Of a DNA stretch of 54,329 nucleotides, positions 52,224 through 54,329 are shown one piece after another. Position numbers and translations under genes: made by a program. Origin of the DNA: Gammaproteobacteria bacterium (GTDB lineage Bacteria; Pseudomonadota; Gammaproteobacteria; SKWO01); the NCBI GenBank assembly GCA_007128895.1, contig SKWO01000008.1, positions 1 to 54,329 of the forward strand. Direction: 5' to 3'. The notes below the pieces were generated by a model. That model searched no databases, had not been told where the DNA came from, and worked only from the letters and a program-made list of their open reading frames with translations. Within the stretch, counting starts at the first letter, position 1. Every line of letters starts with the position of its first letter.

Positions 52224-54329
52224 CAGACGGTCTCGATCTGCCACTCGCCGGAGAGCCGTTCAAGGCTGCTGCGTGGCCCGACCACGGCGCTGACGGCGTC
52301 CTCGCCGTTCAAGTAGTGCGCGCCGACACGCAGCAGATCGTCCAGGGTAACAGCGAGGATCTGGCGGCGGAAGGCGTGGCGCTGCGCCGGGGTGCGGCCA
52401 AAGAGGGCGCCGTGGTGGGCGCTGATCGCCTCACCGGCGGGGGAGCCCGGCTTGTCGATCGAGGCAATAAGGCCGAGGATGGCCTCCTCCAGCGAGTGCG
52501 CCGGATGGGGGTGGTCGGCCAGCCAGTCGACCGCGCGGCTGAAGTCGTCCAGTGTCTCCCCGGCGCGAGGGTCGCGGTAGGAGTAGAAACGGAAGGTGGC
52601 GCTGTCGCCGTGGTAGCCGGCGCCGCCGCCGTAGGCGCCGCCCTGCTCGCGGATGGCGCGGTGCAGGAAGTGGTTGCTGAGAAACTCGCCCAGTACCAGC
52701 AGGGCCGGCGCGTCGGCGTGGCCCGGTGCCACGGCCCGGTGAACCCGGGCGCAGAAGTTGACCTCGCTGTTGATCGCCCAGCCCTGGTTGACGGCGTCGG
52801 CCATCGGCGGTGTCGGCAGTCCGGTGGCACCGCGGCCGTTGCTACCCTGCCAGATTGCAGCGAGGTCGTCACGCAGTGCGTCAAAGCGGCTCTCCTCGGT
52901 CACCAGCAGCAGGTGGCGCGGGGCGTCGAGCAGGCGGTCGCGCAGCCGGGCGAGCTGGTCGGCAAAGTGGCCGGCATCGGCCTCCAGCGCCCGGTCGAGC
53001 TGCTGCAGTCCGCGCAGACCGGCCAGCCCGTCCTGATGGTGGCCGAGGGCGCCGACAGGGGAGAAACTGGCACCGGCGGCAAGCAGGGCGTGCAGGTGGC
53101 CGTGCTGGGTCAGCGCCGACTCGCGCCAGGTGCGTGCTTGGCGGATCAATTCGCGCATACGGCTGTGCTCGTCGAAGCGGACGCTCTCGAAGGTCTCGCG
53201 CAGCAGCTCGGTCATCGGTCGCTGGTTGCGAGCCAGCGCCTTGGCCGAGAAGGTGGTACGGACGAGCAGACGGTGGGCGTCGTCGACCGCACCGCGCACG
53301 GTGTTGCGGACCGAGATCGCGCCGACCGTGCGCGCTTGCAGTGCCTGGGTCTCGGCGTAGTCGCGTCCGCCGCTGCCCAGTTCGGTGAGCAGGCCGCACA
53401 GACGGGGAAAGAGCAGGCTCTCCTCGGCATTGAGCGGCGGCGGTTCGAGGATCAGATGCTGGTAGACCATGCCGTTGGTGCCCTGGGCGAACCAGGTCGC
53501 CGGCAGGTCGCCCAGGGCCGCCTCGCGCCCTTCGGCAATCGGGCGCTGGCGCGGGATGTCGTCCAGGGTCACCCGCGGCAGCAGTTCAGGATCGTCGTGC
53601 TGTGCCTGGCGCTGCTTGAGTGCGGCGCTCTGTTCGACGATCTGCTGGCGTGCCGCTGCGTCCAGTCCAGCCTTGAGCTGCTCCAGTTGTTCGCGCTCCT
53701 CGCGCTCGCGCTGCGGGCCCAGCGTCGGATCCGGGCGCAGGGTCACCCGCACGCGGTGTGGGTTGTCGAGCAGCAGACGTCGCACCAGCCCCTGGACAAA
53801 GCCGGGTTCGCGCGCCTCGGCGCGCAGCTGTTCCAACAGCGGGTCGAGGTCGAGTGCGGTGACCGGGTCGCCGCCGTGCAGGGTCGGGGCCAGCGCGTCA
53901 AGCATCAGGCGCAGTCCGTAGGGCAGGCCATCCCCGGTGATCTCGCGGTGGCTGAGCTCGAACTGGTGCAGCACCGACTCGATCATCGTCTCGGGTACGC
54001 CGTCGCGGGCGACCTCTTCCAGCAGTGCCAGCACGCGCGCCTCGATCTCGTCGGCCCGTTCCGGCTCGGTCCCCTCGAGGCCGCAGGCAAAGGTTGTCTC
54101 GCGGGTATCGGCATCGAAGCCGCACAGCGGCGACGGTGCGCTTCCGAGGCCGCAGGTCTCGAGCAGGCGGCGCAGCGGCGAGGCGCTGTTGTCCAGCAGC
54201 AGGTCGGAGAGCAGTTCGCAGCGCAACATCTCCATCGCATCGCTGTTGCGCCCCAGCAGCCAGGCGATGGCGACGTGGCTCTTGCCGGCGCACTGGTCGT
54301 CGCGCTCGACAGGATAGCTGGCGATGACC
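52223..54329 (-). CDS. M16C metallopeptidase (presequence-protease-like), N-terminus outside the window
   Basis: About 700 residues of an insulinase-type peptidase; the frame is open to the right edge, so the catalytic HxxEH motif lies beyond it. The visible part has the long linker helices between the two halves (Q-R-E-R-E-E-R-E-Q-L-E-Q-L, about 230 residues in) and the second M16 half ending with R-E-Q-G-G-A-Y-G-G-G and F-Y-S-Y-R-D-P-R, diagnostic of the M16C branch (PreP/Cym1). Such enzymes degrade short peptides. Internal Met at 54235 is not the start. It heads a small operon with DUF2288. Confidence 0.92.
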   Translation of the reverse strand, partial: VIASYPVERDDQCAGKSHVAIAWLLGRNSDAMEMLRCELLSDLLLDNSASPLRRLLETCGLGSAPSPLCGFDADTRETTFACGLEGTEPERADEIEARVLALLEEVARDGVPETMIESVLHQFELSHREITGDGLPYGLRLMLDALAPTLHGGDPVTALDLDPLLEQLRAEAREPGFVQGLVRRLLLDNPHRVRVTLRPDPTLGPQREREEREQLEQLKAGLDAAARQQIVEQSAALKQRQAQHDDPELLPRVTLDDIPRQRPIAEGREAALGDLPATWFAQGTNGMVYQHLILEPPPLNAEESLLFPRLCGLLTELGSGGRDYAETQALQARTVGAISVRNTVRGAVDDAHRLLVRTTFSAKALARNQRPMTELLRETFESVRFDEHSRMRELIRQARTWRESALTQHGHLHALLAAGASFSPVGALGHHQDGLAGLRGLQQLDRALEADAGHFADQLARLRDRLLDAPRHLLLVTEESRFDALRDDLAAIWQGSNGRGATGLPTPPMADAVNQGWAINSEVNFCARVHRAVAPGHADAPALLVLGEFLSNHFLHRAIREQGGAYGGGAGYHGDSATFRFYSYRDPRAGETLDDFSRAVDWLADHPHPAHSLEEAILGLIASIDKPGSPAGEAISAHHGALFGRTPAQRHAFRRQILAVTLDDLLRVGAHYLNGEDAVSAVVGPRSSLERLSGEWQIETV

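Overview
The window is a dense, high-GC stretch of bacterial chromosome with short intergenic gaps and many 1-4 nt gene overlaps. The gene order rnr - rlmB - rpsF - rpsR - DUF2232 - rplI - dnaB - alr - radA, the ftsK - lolA - rarA - serS block and the lipoprotein machinery point to a gammaproteobacterium. The set of accessory genes (GNAT/C39 peptidase with a RimK-like ligase, TrkH, ParA, DUF302, SCP2-hemerythrin) is most like Chromatiales (purple sulfur and sulfur-oxidising bacteria). That placement is inference; no rRNA or photosynthesis gene is present to fix it.

Left edge (1-900): the C-terminus of a type III restriction endonuclease, a decayed start of a tyrosine-recombinase (integrase) gene, a cluster of short repeats that look like integrase arm sites, and a tRNA-Leu(CAG). 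Together they look like the scarred end of a genomic island at a tRNA gene.

900-10,800: RNase R, an OmpA-type lipoprotein, the 23S rRNA methyltransferase RlmB, ribosomal proteins S6/S18/L9 with a membrane protein between them, replicative helicase DnaB, alanine racemase and RadA.

10,800-25,100: PilZ proteins, a CNNM/CorC membrane protein, DUF3301, a 270-bp nested inverted-repeat element (MITE-like) that supplies the end of the DUF3301 gene, DUF302, a lipase-like hydrolase, an SCP2-hemerythrin pair, TrhP with an SpmA/SpmB fusion, a 2-oxoglutarate oxygenase, ArgE, a GNAT/C39-peptidase fusion coupled to a RimK-like ATP-grasp ligase, and TrkH.

25,000-32,500: a ParA ATPase with a translationally coupled 60-aa disordered partner ending in a Trp motif (McdAB-like), divergent from a four-gene peptide ABC transporter. 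The 822-aa binding protein of that transporter appears circularly permuted relative to normal family-5 binding proteins, and one permease carries a large extra periplasmic domain. This is the most unusual system in the window.

32,500-38,400: a GIDE-domain membrane protein behind an inverted-repeat promoter, a DHH phosphoesterase, a 34-aa membrane peptide, YjbQ, and two tandem MgtE magnesium channels. The first-transcribed mgtE has a strong promoter and a long, structured 5' leader.

38,400-54,329: ftsK, lolA, rarA, a DUF4160/DUF2442 pair resembling a toxin-antitoxin module, serS, yejB/yejE permeases without yejA/yejF, an AraC regulator followed by a row of four hairpins (possible small RNA), phosphoglucomutase, htpG with a heat-shock promoter, DUF2288, and a partial M16C metallopeptidase running off the right edge.
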